The position numbers and the translations under genes were made by a program. Shown here in pieces: positions 39,371-48,723 of a stretch of DNA of 64,000 bases; the first letter of the stretch is position 1; each line of letters opens with the position of its first letter. Origin of the DNA: Candidatus Tisiphia endosymbiont of Nedyus quadrimaculatus (GTDB lineage: Bacteria; Pseudomonadota; Alphaproteobacteria; Rickettsiales; Rickettsiaceae); the NCBI RefSeq assembly GCF_964059235.1, contig NZ_OZ060452.1:682001-746000 (forward strand), written 5' to 3'. A model generated the notes under the pieces. That model saw nothing but the letters and a program-made list of their open reading frames with translations. It was not told the DNA's origin and did not search any database.

Positions 39371-42300
39371 ATGTTAACCTTATATAATAATTTAAATAAA
39401 TTAGATTTTATGGAAGATCAAGAGATACTATGTCCACAAGAGATGTATGAAAAACATTTACTAGTAATTAACAATATTAGATTTACATCAAGAGAGATGG
39501 ATGTAATAGCATGCATTATGCATGGGAAAAACATAAAAGGAGTAGCTAATTTTTTATCAAATGAGGATAAACAAGTCGAGACAAGAACTATTGAAAGTCA
39601 TATTTCTAATATCAAACGGAAAATAGGAACAAATGCCCGAGAGGGTATTATAAACTTTATGGAAAAATCTGATAAATATAAACTAATACAAAGTTATTAT
39701 TGCAGTTTATTAATTCAACAAGAATTCAAGAAAACCTTAAAAGAAATTTCAATATTAACAAAGTCTTATAATATATCTTTTTTTATTGTTTTGCAGATGC
39801 TAAAAAACAATGATTTAAACTTGATGATTAATAAGATACGTAGTGATTTACAGCTTATAGGCATAACAGTTTATATAGAACTGCAAGAAGATTTTGATAA
39901 TGTTCCTATAGTTCTAAGGCATAAGGAGACACATGGAGAAGGTAAAAAGCAATGTACTATCTATGTTTGTGCTGTAAATGAAACTAATATATCCAAACGA
40001 CAAAAAGATAGTAAGTCTGTTACTATGTCTAATGATCAGGATATATCTAAAGTATTTTTCCTTATAACACAGAAAGAGCAAAGTGTAGAATTTTTACCTA
40101 AACAAACTAATTTTGAATATATTAATCTTTCTCTATTTAAACAATATCATTTTATTTTTTTAGAAATTATCACAAGAATTTTTTCTAATACGAATATAGA
40201 TAATATTATTATTAAGTTCAGGGCAAGATATAATAATATTATGTCAAGTAAGTCTAGTTTAGTTTCTCCTCAATCTTATTTGACAGACAAAAATATTCAA
40301 GCTAAAGTTAGGAATATTTACCTACCAATAGTTAGTATATTGTTTTTGATTAGTTGTAGTGCTTATCTTTTAATATTTAGCCCAGCTGTTAAAAAAACGG
40401 TTAAAAGTCAAGAAGCAGAAATACCCTACCTTAAACCACAAGAGTCAATAATATTTCCTAAGAATTTGACTAGTTGGAATATACCTAGACAAGATAATGT
40501 TTTTGTTGGTAGAGAAAAACTATTAAGTAATTTATACAGTAAATTACATCAGAATCATACACTAGAAGGAATAAATAATGTAGCAGTTACTGCATGTGCT
40601 GGACTTGGAGGAATTGGAAAAACACAATTAGCCTTGCAATATGTCAATCACACAAAGCATCCGTATACACTTAAAGTTTGGTTTCCTGCAGAAAACATTG
40701 ATGATTTGTATAATAAATATATTGAATTCGCTAAGTTATTAGGATACGCAGAAAACACCTATACAAAAGAAAACATTATTGCTTATGTTAAACAATGGTT
40801 AGTTGAGAATCCAGGATGGCTTTTAGTTTATGATAACGTAAGCAACTATCGTAAAATTGCACCATTTTTACCAGAAACTGGTGGATATATGATTTTAACA
40901 ACTCGTCAACGTCATTGGCCAACAAAATTTTCAATATTGCCTATTGATGTCATGACAGAAGAGGAGTCGATTAAAACAATAAAGACTTTAATACAGCGAA
41001 ATGTGGCAGCAGAAGAACAAAATGCTATGAGGACATTAGTAGAAGTTTTAGGATATTTACCCTTAGCACTAGTACAAGCGAGTGCTTATATTAAGCAAAA
41101 ACATATCACTATTCCAGAATATTTAGCTCTTTACCAGAGGTATGAATCAGAATTATTAGCTGATAATTCTTTTTTAGGAGAAACAAATAGTTATAACTAC
41201 CCAGTGGCAATAACCTGGAACATCACCTTAGAGGCAATTGTTAGAGATACTAAAATTAACAATGAACCGCCAATAGCTATTGAGCTTTTAACAGTATGTG
41301 CTTACTTAGCACCAGACAGAATCTCTCGTAAACTATTGCTTACATGGCTACAAACCGCTCATCCTCATTTATCATCTCCAGAATTAACATTAAATAAACA
41401 TATTGCACTATTATGGCAATATTCCATGATCAATTATGATGATAATAATATTTCTATCCATCGCCTAGTACAAGCAGTTTTACATCATAAGATAATTCAG
41501 GTACTAAATAAAAACAATAATATTTATTCTACCTTAAATTTAGGGTGGTTTGAATCCCTATTACAATTTTTTATAGATAATGAACATGAATTTAAACTAA
41601 CTAATTCTTTTCAACAAATTATTGAAACTAGTCAGCAATTTAAAACTAAATTTAAGGATAAATATAATGAAAATCTTGCGACATTAGATTTAATAATTGC
41701 TTCAATCTACTATTATCAAGAAAAATATGAAGATTTTTTAAAGATACTTGGTCAGGTTAATGCATATTTGCAGAAAACTGACGGCTTAGAAATATTAAAA
41801 TGTAGAGTTCTAACTTTATACTCAAGATATTTTTGTAGAATTAGTAATTATCACGAGGCTGAAGAAAAGCTAAATAAAGCATTTGATGAGTATAAAAATG
41901 TGAAAATAAATAAGTCAGTAAAAGATCAGGATATGCAAGCTTTAAAGGCAAGATTATTGTATACTAAAGCTAATCTTGTCTTAGAGAAAAACACAAAAAC
42001 AGATAAAATTAATATAAGTACACTAGAAATAGAGGATTCTATTAAATCAATTCAAGAAGCAATAGTTTTATTTAAGGAAACTGATAACATTAGAGACTTT
42101 TTACTATCAATCAGATTATATGGAGAACTACTTATGTTAACCAACCAAGCGGATAAAGTAATAATAGAGTTTAATAAATACAATAACTTAATTGAGCAAA
42201 GAGCTGATGACATAATAAAAATGTTTTTTTATATAACTTATTCAGATGCTTATTTTAGCAAAGGCGATTTCAACAAAGCTTTGGAATATTCTAGTAAAGC

Positions 42301-42388
42301 TAAACAACAAGCAGAAAAATTACGTCTTGACAATAGATTAAATTATCTTAACAATAAAGAGAAAGATATTAAAGCATCGATGCAATAA
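39371..42388 (+). CDS. LuxR-type HTH, transmembrane, NB-ARC and TPR protein (STAND family)
   Basis: A 1005-residue multidomain protein. Residues about 36-100 form a LuxR/FixJ-type helix-turn-helix (FTSREMDVIACIMHGKNIKG, TRTIESHISNIKRKIG). A hydrophobic segment at 317-336 (LPIVSILFLISCSAYLLIF) looks like a single membrane helix. A P-loop NB-ARC domain follows, with FVGREKLLSNLY at 378 on, Walker A GLGGIGKT at 411-418, Walker B GWLLVYDN and a GYLPLALVQASAYI motif. From about residue 700 helical TPR-like repeats run to the end. STAND proteins act as ligand-gated switches. The membrane helix between HTH and ATPase is unusual. No target or ligand is evident. Confidence 0.88.
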   Translation: MLTLYNNLNKLDFMEDQEILCPQEMYEKHLLVINNIRFTSREMDVIACIMHGKNIKGVANFLSNEDKQVETRTIESHISNIKRKIGTNAREGIINFMEKSDKYKLIQSYYCSLLIQQEFKKTLKEISILTKSYNISFFIVLQMLKNNDLNLMINKIRSDLQLIGITVYIELQEDFDNVPIVLRHKETHGEGKKQCTIYVCAVNETNISKRQKDSKSVTMSNDQDISKVFFLITQKEQSVEFLPKQTNFEYINLSLFKQYHFIFLEIITRIFSNTNIDNIIIKFRARYNNIMSSKSSLVSPQSYLTDKNIQAKVRNIYLPIVSILFLISCSAYLLIFSPAVKKTVKSQEAEIPYLKPQESIIFPKNLTSWNIPRQDNVFVGREKLLSNLYSKLHQNHTLEGINNVAVTACAGLGGIGKTQLALQYVNHTKHPYTLKVWFPAENIDDLYNKYIEFAKLLGYAENTYTKENIIAYVKQWLVENPGWLLVYDNVSNYRKIAPFLPETGGYMILTTRQRHWPTKFSILPIDVMTEEESIKTIKTLIQRNVAAEEQNAMRTLVEVLGYLPLALVQASAYIKQKHITIPEYLALYQRYESELLADNSFLGETNSYNYPVAITWNITLEAIVRDTKINNEPPIAIELLTVCAYLAPDRISRKLLLTWLQTAHPHLSSPELTLNKHIALLWQYSMINYDDNNISIHRLVQAVLHHKIIQVLNKNNNIYSTLNLGWFESLLQFFIDNEHEFKLTNSFQQIIETSQQFKTKFKDKYNENLATLDLIIASIYYYQEKYEDFLKILGQVNAYLQKTDGLEILKCRVLTLYSRYFCRISNYHEAEEKLNKAFDEYKNVKINKSVKDQDMQALKARLLYTKANLVLEKNTKTDKINISTLEIEDSIKSIQEAIVLFKETDNIRDFLLSIRLYGELLMLTNQADKVIIEFNKYNNLIEQRADDIIKMFFYITYSDAYFSKGDFNKALEYSSKAKQQAEKLRLDNRLNYLNNKEKDIKASMQ

Positions 42389-42825
42389 ATAGAATAGGAT
42401 TCTATAAAGAAAAATTATGAGTCAGTCACTGTCAAGATTTGATCTTACAGTACGATGAAACGATGTCATTCCTGCGAAAGCAGGAATCCAAAAAAATCGA
42501 TATTCGAGGTTATAGTTAGGTAACTTTATGCAACTTTTCAGTCGCGTTGTCAGATGTTTTTGGGGTAAGAAAGTTTGGGAGTCAAGTAAGTCAAACTATC
42601 ATGATATAACAAATTTCTATAGCTGTTTCAAATATAACACAGTTGATAGTAATTTATAAAAAAAATAGTCAAGTAGCTTGTAATTAGTTATTTTTACATA
42701 TATAGTAACTGCGTGTTTTAGATATTTCTAAAAAGGTTTTAAGGTATTATTGATTGCGTAGGGTCATCCCTATGCTTTCGATGTTATTCCTGCACCTTTG
42801 ATGGTCAATCATGTGCTTTTGATTG

Positions 42826-42899
42826 TCATCCCTGCGAAGGTAGCGGGATCTAAAAACTTGGCTACTTTTTTAGATTCCAGCTTTCGCTGGGATGACATA
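42826..42899. repeat. Palindromic repeat upstream of ompB
   Basis: An imperfect palindrome with arms GTCATCCCTGCGAAGGTAGC and CCAGCTTTCGCTGGGATGAC around GATCTAAAAACTTGG. The surrounding 42389-42994 gap also has a GTCATTCCTGCGAAAGCAGG hairpin (about 42464-42484) and the ompB promoter candidate; no further gene is seen in it. Confidence 0.6.
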
Positions 42900-42931
42900 G
42901 ATGCAGGAATGACATCGAGCAGGAATAATTT

Positions 42932-42961
42932 TTGAAACTAATTGTTCCAAGAAACTGTATT
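42932..42961 (+). promoter_or_regulatory. Candidate promoter of ompB
   Basis: TTGAAA (42932-42937) and TGTATT (42956-42961) are 18 bp apart, 34 bp before the ATG. A ribosome site (AGGAAA) follows. Fit to the sigma-70 consensus is moderate. Confidence 0.35.
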
Positions 42962-42994
42962 TAGAAAATGAATTAACTTAAATAGGAAAAAATT

Positions 42995-45900
42995 ATGAAT
43001 AATAAAAGTAAAAAAAGCAGTTTTTTGAAAAACTTGCTAGCGACTGCTTCTATTGCTTCAGTTATAGTCGGTGGAAGTAATACGGCATTTGCTGTTGCTG
43101 CTGCTCATCTTGATGTTATAGAGCCTAGGGTTACACTAGATGTTGCTGTATCTCTTGATAATGGAGTCGGGCTCAATAAGGATGGTGGTCTTGCTGGTGT
43201 TGATGGTACTCTTGGTAATCCTATACTATTTACCTCAGGTTCGAGTTTAGAAATTCATGCCGATGCTGTTGAGTTTAATCTTAACCTTCCTGGTGGTCAA
43301 ACTATTTCACGTCTTCATTTGGATGCTCATAATATAGGTGTTACTACAGTTACTACAGATACAACTATCAACTCTATAACAAATGGTGGTGCTGTCGCTC
43401 CTTTTCGAGTTGCAGCTGGTCGCAGTTTAACTTTAGGTGGTAATATTGTTGCTGGTTCTGAGCGTCTTGTTGGTGCTGGTCTTGGTAATGACTTATTAGG
43501 TCCTGTTACTTTTGATGCGGTGGGGGGTGGTAACCTTAACATTATTACTGGTCGTCCAGGTGATGGGTTTGCTTTTGCTCCTGCAAATATCGTGTTTAAT
43601 GACTTTACAATTGTTAATGGTGAAAATGTAACATTGAATATTAACAATGTTGGCTTTAAGGCAACATTTCAAAAATCAGAAGTTGCCAAAGCCCAAATAA
43701 TTAGCATCTCTGATAATAGTACTGTTGAATTCAGCTCTAGTGTAACTGTTGGTGGTGATCCTGGTACGTTGGACTTACAAACAAGAGCAGGTAGTAGAAT
43801 CAACTTTGGTAATAATGGTAATGGTATATTGTTACTTACTTCTAAGAATGGTGCTGCTGTTAGCTTTAGAGTTAGAGATGGATCTCTTGGTGGTACTCAA
43901 GATGGATATGGTGTAATTCACTTAGATAATCAGGGAAAAGCTGCAGTTCTTTCTCATCTTGGAGGTGCAGATAGACCCGTAGTTGGTATAGATACGGAGC
44001 ATAGAGCTGGGAAATTCATAGTTGATGCTAGCGCTGGTCATGATGCAACAATTACAGGAGGAGTATATACTAAAGAGCTTGAATTACGTGGTGGGACTAT
44101 CGCTTTACAAGGTGAAGTTGATGTAGGTAAGGGGGGTGTTACAAACATAACAGTAGCTTCAGCTGTAACTCTATCCAAGAGTAGTAATCTTGGTACAACA
44201 GATTTCCATAATACACTTAGTACAATTACTGTGGAAGCTGGTAAAACACTTAAAGGAGACTTTTATGGTGACATAAACGGTCCAGCTGTAGTTGGAAAGA
44301 TATTTTTTCAAGGTAATGGTGAATTAAGTGGTATAGTAAACAATTTGACTGCAATTCGCAATACTGTTGGTGGTACTCTGAGATTGTCAGGACAGCATGC
44401 TGTCACTGAACTACAAGGAGGGGCGGCTAATACACATTTTACATTTGCTGATGGTTATAAACTGACCGGTAATATTAATGAAACTGTTGCTAATGTTGAT
44501 GTTGCTGCTGCTTCAAATTTAACGTTTGAGGGTAATGCTGAAATTACTGGTAACATTGGTGCTGCTGGTGCTGCTGCTGCTGGAAGACTTGGTAATATTA
44601 TCATCCATAAGGATAAAACAGTAAAAGTTGGTGGTGCTACGATTAATGCTAAGACTATCTTTGATAATGTTAATAGTGGAACATTGAAGTTAACTAATAA
44701 AGCAGGTGATGTAACCATTAAATCTATAATAAGTGCTAATGGTGGCGGTACTATTGATGCAACTGAAATGAACAATGGTGGTACTTTAAAGATTGTTGGT
44801 ACTATTGGTATGAATCCTGCTGATAATAATTCTAAGCCTCTAGATAAATTATTACTGAAAGGACAAAAACTTAACTTTGACATAGCTGCAGCTGCCAATA
44901 AATGGGTTAATATTGCTGGCATTGATTTTGGTGGTAACGCGTCAACAGTTAAGATGAATGTTGCTACTGCTAAATATGCCTTTGGAGCTTTGACAAATGC
45001 AGAGCAATCTACATTTGAAGTTAGTGAGAATGTCTCCTTATATAATACAACAACCTCTAAGGATGGGTTAAAGGAAATCAAGTTTACAGCAAACGATAAG
45101 ACTCTTACTCTTCGTAAAGGTAATGATATTACTGCTAAGAGTATAACTGCTTCAGCTAATGGAAGTAATCTAGTTTTTGCTGGGAATGCTGCTCTAAAAG
45201 GCGACATAGGGACATCAGGCGGGCAATTTAAAGGTCTCAAAGTAAATGCTGGTGTTGAGGCAGTTACATCGGGTCAAGGTTTTTTCAGCGGAAATATAGA
45301 ATTAGCAACTGACGGATCTACATTAGTTGTAGATGGTAATTATACTGCTAATGCAGTTGTTGGTAATGTTGATGGTAAGGGAACACTGAAATTTGATAAT
45401 GCTGCTGGTGTTGGTACTGGTGTAAAATTCACTACTACAGCAGCTGCTAATGCTGGTGCTGTTAACGGTATAGCTACCTTAGAATTGCATGGTGGTAATG
45501 TTGAATTAGTAGGTGATAACGGTCTAAAATTTAGCAATATTAAGTTCACCAGTAAAACTGCTGCAAGCTTAACTTTAGCTCCACAAATGCAACTTGATGG
45601 GATAAATGTTGATAGTACTTTTAAAACTGTTGGTGCGAGTTCTAAAGACGCTAGACCTACAGTTGTATTATCAACTATTGATCACACTATCAGTAAACCT
45701 AACCATATTGGTGATAAGGATCATTTGGTTAATCTACAATTTGCTGGAGATAATACCTTAAATGTTACTATTCAGGACTTCTTTGCTGGTGTAACAACTA
45801 CAACTGATAATCAAGGTGCTGTTAACTTTAAGGCTGGTTCTAATAAGGTTTATGGTTTAGGTTCTGAGGGACACAACTTAAAAGATGCAACTTTTGAAGT

Positions 45901-47794
45901 AAATACCGAAAACTTTGGTGATACTTATGTCAATAATGGTATTATTAATGACAATGTAGTTTACAAAGCTGGTAGAATAGTAGCTGGTGGACTACAAGTT
46001 GGTAGTGATAAAGGTGGTTCTGTAGCTGAGTTTAAAGATGGTGTTAGGTTGACAGCTACTATGACCAGTAAGGGAGAAGATAATAAGATTAACTTCACAA
46101 ATTATGCTGGTATTGGTGCTAAGCTTGGTACAGAGAATGCTCGTTTTAAGGCTATAACATTTAATGGCAATAAAACAGTAGGCTTGCAGAATGCTGCTAT
46201 GTATGCAGAAGTAGTTAACTTCGGTACTGAAAATATCGTAATTATTGGTAACAATATAATTAGTGGTACTTCACATATTAATGCCAATATTAATCTGAAC
46301 TCTGATAAGTTAATCTTCCAAGATAACCAAAAAGACGTAGTTTCTACATGGGGTGCTGGGACTTCTATTGCAACTACCTTAACTGCAGATGGAAAACTTG
46401 GTTCTATAGAGGTTAATGCTCCTATAGAGGTGGCTGCTAGTGTACCAGTTAGTGCTATAATCGTTAAGGATGAAGGTCAATTAGGGGCGGATCAAGAGTA
46501 CAAGTTGATTGCCAATGGTAAAAATCTACGTCTAGTTAATGGTGCACAATTTGGTCCTCTAACAGGAGTAAAAACAGATCAAGCATATGCACAGTGGATC
46601 GTTCAGACTAAAGAGGATCAAGATGTTTACTTGTTGCGTTCAAATAATGCTGCAACTATAGCTCCAACTGATATGAAAGCTGCTGGTGGTGATGAGAAAG
46701 ATCAGGAAAATGCTGGTTTGCTTGGTCGTGAGGCATTAGCTGATATGACTGATATTGGTCGGTTAAAAGACCCAAAAGAACGTGGTAAAGCAATACAACA
46801 ACGTGTAAATGCTGAGAATGCACTAGTAACTGATGCTATCGATCATGCTAATGTTGGGATTACTAATTTAGTGGGAGCAAGACTTGCCCAAGTTGATCAA
46901 CAAAAACCTGTAGGTAGTGGTTCTGATGATGTAGCTGGTGAATCAATGGGTGCATGGGCTATGCCATACTATAATCAAGCTATTCAGAAGGGTGAAGGTA
47001 GTGTTGTTGGCTATAAAACAAAATCTGTTGGTGGAGTCCTTGGTTTCGATGCTTTAGCGAGCGAAAATCTAACGATCGGTGCTGCTGTTAGTATTGTTAG
47101 AACTGATATGAAATACAAAGATTATAAATTTGGAGAAAAAACAGACCTTAATACTGTGATGCTCTCTCTTTATGGATCACAACAACTTGATAAAGATTTC
47201 TTTGTACAAGGTTTGGTTTCTTTTGGTTCAAATAAAATTAAAAATAGCGATCCTAGAAAAGTTCCTACTTCTCGTAATGCTAGTGGTCAGCAAACTGCTA
47301 AAGCTAGTTATGATTCTCTGTCTTACGGTGGTCAAGTATTATTTGGTTACAATGCTAAAGTATCTGACTCAGTATTATTAACACCGATGGCTGGAATTCG
47401 TTATACAGGATCTAGCGATGAAGGTTATAAAGAAACTGGTACAGACAACGTAAATAAGGTCGTTGGTAAGAAGACTAGCAATAAAGTTGAAGCTGTGCTT
47501 GGTACTAGATTTGCAGTTTCTGTAGATACTAACGGTATTACAGTGATGCCTGAAGTACATGCTTTTGTTTCACAAAAGTTAGTTGGTAGTTCAGGGAAAG
47601 TTAATGCTAAATTAGATGGTATGACTAGTTCGTTTGCTACTAGAGCTGACAAAGCTGCAAAAACATTATTTAACCTTGGTTTAGGCGTTACTGCTAAAGC
47701 TGGTAATATGGAGTATGGAGCTGGTTACGATGCATATTTAGCTAGTAAATATGTTGGTCACCAAGGTACTTTAAAAGTTCGTGTAAACTTCTAA
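42995..47794 (+). CDS. ompB: Outer membrane autotransporter OmpB (Sca5)
   Basis: Major rickettsial surface autotransporter, used in adhesion to and entry of host cells in characterised species. The 1599-residue protein has a signal peptide (about 1-33, ending GGSNTAFA). A long Gly/Asn/Val-rich beta-helical passenger follows, and a C-terminal autotransporter barrel starts near residue 1310 (ESMGAWAMPYYNQAIQ). The barrel matches rickettsial OmpB in GSQQLDKDFFVQG, LLTPMAGIRYTGSSDEGYKE, MEYGAGYDA and the end HQGTLKVRVNF. Length is near the usual 1650. Passenger repeats of the form LVFAGNAALKGDIGTSGG and LTFEGNAEITGNIGAAG recur. It is monocistronic, with a strong terminator. Confidence 0.93.
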   Translation: MNNKSKKSSFLKNLLATASIASVIVGGSNTAFAVAAAHLDVIEPRVTLDVAVSLDNGVGLNKDGGLAGVDGTLGNPILFTSGSSLEIHADAVEFNLNLPGGQTISRLHLDAHNIGVTTVTTDTTINSITNGGAVAPFRVAAGRSLTLGGNIVAGSERLVGAGLGNDLLGPVTFDAVGGGNLNIITGRPGDGFAFAPANIVFNDFTIVNGENVTLNINNVGFKATFQKSEVAKAQIISISDNSTVEFSSSVTVGGDPGTLDLQTRAGSRINFGNNGNGILLLTSKNGAAVSFRVRDGSLGGTQDGYGVIHLDNQGKAAVLSHLGGADRPVVGIDTEHRAGKFIVDASAGHDATITGGVYTKELELRGGTIALQGEVDVGKGGVTNITVASAVTLSKSSNLGTTDFHNTLSTITVEAGKTLKGDFYGDINGPAVVGKIFFQGNGELSGIVNNLTAIRNTVGGTLRLSGQHAVTELQGGAANTHFTFADGYKLTGNINETVANVDVAAASNLTFEGNAEITGNIGAAGAAAAGRLGNIIIHKDKTVKVGGATINAKTIFDNVNSGTLKLTNKAGDVTIKSIISANGGGTIDATEMNNGGTLKIVGTIGMNPADNNSKPLDKLLLKGQKLNFDIAAAANKWVNIAGIDFGGNASTVKMNVATAKYAFGALTNAEQSTFEVSENVSLYNTTTSKDGLKEIKFTANDKTLTLRKGNDITAKSITASANGSNLVFAGNAALKGDIGTSGGQFKGLKVNAGVEAVTSGQGFFSGNIELATDGSTLVVDGNYTANAVVGNVDGKGTLKFDNAAGVGTGVKFTTTAAANAGAVNGIATLELHGGNVELVGDNGLKFSNIKFTSKTAASLTLAPQMQLDGINVDSTFKTVGASSKDARPTVVLSTIDHTISKPNHIGDKDHLVNLQFAGDNTLNVTIQDFFAGVTTTTDNQGAVNFKAGSNKVYGLGSEGHNLKDATFEVNTENFGDTYVNNGIINDNVVYKAGRIVAGGLQVGSDKGGSVAEFKDGVRLTATMTSKGEDNKINFTNYAGIGAKLGTENARFKAITFNGNKTVGLQNAAMYAEVVNFGTENIVIIGNNIISGTSHINANINLNSDKLIFQDNQKDVVSTWGAGTSIATTLTADGKLGSIEVNAPIEVAASVPVSAIIVKDEGQLGADQEYKLIANGKNLRLVNGAQFGPLTGVKTDQAYAQWIVQTKEDQDVYLLRSNNAATIAPTDMKAAGGDEKDQENAGLLGREALADMTDIGRLKDPKERGKAIQQRVNAENALVTDAIDHANVGITNLVGARLAQVDQQKPVGSGSDDVAGESMGAWAMPYYNQAIQKGEGSVVGYKTKSVGGVLGFDALASENLTIGAAVSIVRTDMKYKDYKFGEKTDLNTVMLSLYGSQQLDKDFFVQGLVSFGSNKIKNSDPRKVPTSRNASGQQTAKASYDSLSYGGQVLFGYNAKVSDSVLLTPMAGIRYTGSSDEGYKETGTDNVNKVVGKKTSNKVEAVLGTRFAVSVDTNGITVMPEVHAFVSQKLVGSSGKVNAKLDGMTSSFATRADKAAKTLFNLGLGVTAKAGNMEYGAGYDAYLASKYVGHQGTLKVRVNF

Positions 47795-47830
47795 ACTAAT
47801 CTTTTAAGTTTACTTATCTATTACTTCAAA

Positions 47831-47870
47831 CAAAAGGGTTTTCTTTTAAAAAAGAAAACCCTTTTTGTTT
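47831..47870 (+). terminator. Rho-independent terminator of ompB
   Basis: The stem AAAAGGGTTTTCTTT pairs with AAAGAAAACCCTTTT across a short A loop and is followed by TTGTTT, 37 bp after the ompB stop. It is the clearest intrinsic terminator in the window. Confidence 0.88.
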
Positions 47871-47946
47871 AATAAGAGTGTCTACGAACTGACTTACTCA
47901 CTGGTCTAGTTTTATGGGGTCATTATAAGGTGATTGCAAACATTTT

Positions 47947-48084
47947 ATGGAAATTATCAAATTTATAAAAAAGCAACATGAGCCTATTACTTTTATAGCT
48001 GATAAAGTTGATCGTATCCAAAGAAGCCAAAAAGAAACGCCTATTTTAGATGATCTAATAAGGCAAGGTAAGTTAACATTTTAA
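47947..48084 (+). pseudogene. Serine recombinase (resolvase) fragment
   Basis: A 45-residue open stretch contains FIADKVDRIQRSQKETPILD and DDLIRQGKLTF. This resembles the catalytic-domain segment of resolvase/invertase-type recombinases (VDRLxRSxKD...LxxxGKLELHF). The N-terminal serine and the DNA-binding part are absent, so it is a remnant. Confidence 0.5.
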
Positions 48085-48197
48085 CAGTGAAGTTATGTAA
48101 TCCATCAGCATTCCAGCGTACATGAATTAATGATGTGGGGTATGAGCATCTGTTTTACGTTGTTGTTGGGATTGTTTAACGAGTTGCATACGGAAAT

Positions 48198-48655
48198 ACG
48201 CGAATTTGGGATAAGAATTGACAAATTCTTATCCCAAATTCGGTAAAATTATAGAAACAATCAGATTTGAGACGGCTCTGCATCTGATTGTTAAATTAAC
48301 CTCAGTTTGATGTAAGAATAATTATTATTCTCTGCACGCTCGATGTCATCCCTGCGAAGGCAGGTATCTAAAAATGTTTAAGCACTTAATCCTTGCTACT
48401 GCTTTAGACCCCTGCCTACGCAGGGGTGACATCACCCACAATAGAGATGATACTGGGTCTAGTATTAACTTGTTACATCGAATTCAAGTTAAATTAATAT
48501 TTTGCTAAAAACATGATTTTAAAAGATTAAAATCATGTTTTTAGTTTTAGAAAGGTTTAAAATGCATTCGCGTTAGCCGCTTTAAGAATGCATTTTTCCT
48601 TATATTAAAGCTAATTCGGGATAAGAATTAACTAATTCTTATCCCGAATTGGGGT
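48198..48655. mobile_element. Family C composite MITE, copy 2, carrying a nested family B element
   Basis: Ends ACGCGAATTTGGGATAAGAA and TTCTTATCCCGAATTGGGGT, flanked by GAAAT on both sides (48193-48197, 48656-48660). The interior retains AAAACATGATTTTAAAAGAT and ATGCATTTTTCC modules and is interrupted at 48298-48490 by a family B element. An ATCAGATTT/CATCTGATTG module replaces the GCAATGAC module of copies 1 and 3. Confidence 0.85.
48298..48490. mobile_element. MITE family B, copy 3, nested in family C (duplication AAATT)
   Basis: A 193-bp element from AACCTCAGTTTGATGTAAG to TTACATCGAATTCAAGTT with AAATT on both sides (48293-48297, 48491-48495). The core has CCTGCGAAGGCAGG and CCCCTGCCTACGCAGGGG hairpins. 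Confidence 0.83.
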
Positions 48656-48671
48656 GAAATCATGAATCTTC

Positions 48672-48713
48672 CTAATGATCCTTTTCCCTTGTGTTATTAA
48701 TAAATGCCACAGA
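48672..48713 (-). pseudogene. 3' fragment of a RelA/SpoT-like gene
   Basis: On the minus strand 14 codons plus a TAG read GSVAFINNTREKDH. The intact synthetase gene at 38367 ends GSVAFIANSTREE. The DNA agrees closely over about 40 bases apart from one 3-base gap. It starts about 10 bp downstream of the stop of the 743-residue STAND gene. Confidence 0.65.
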
Positions 48714-48723
48714 ACCTTAATAC

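Noticed and set aside
44455-45240. Long open frame antisense to the ompB passenger
   Set aside because: The codon bias of the Gly/Asn/Val-rich passenger creates open antisense frames. The translation is Leu/Pro/Ala-rich with no ribosome site or known motif.
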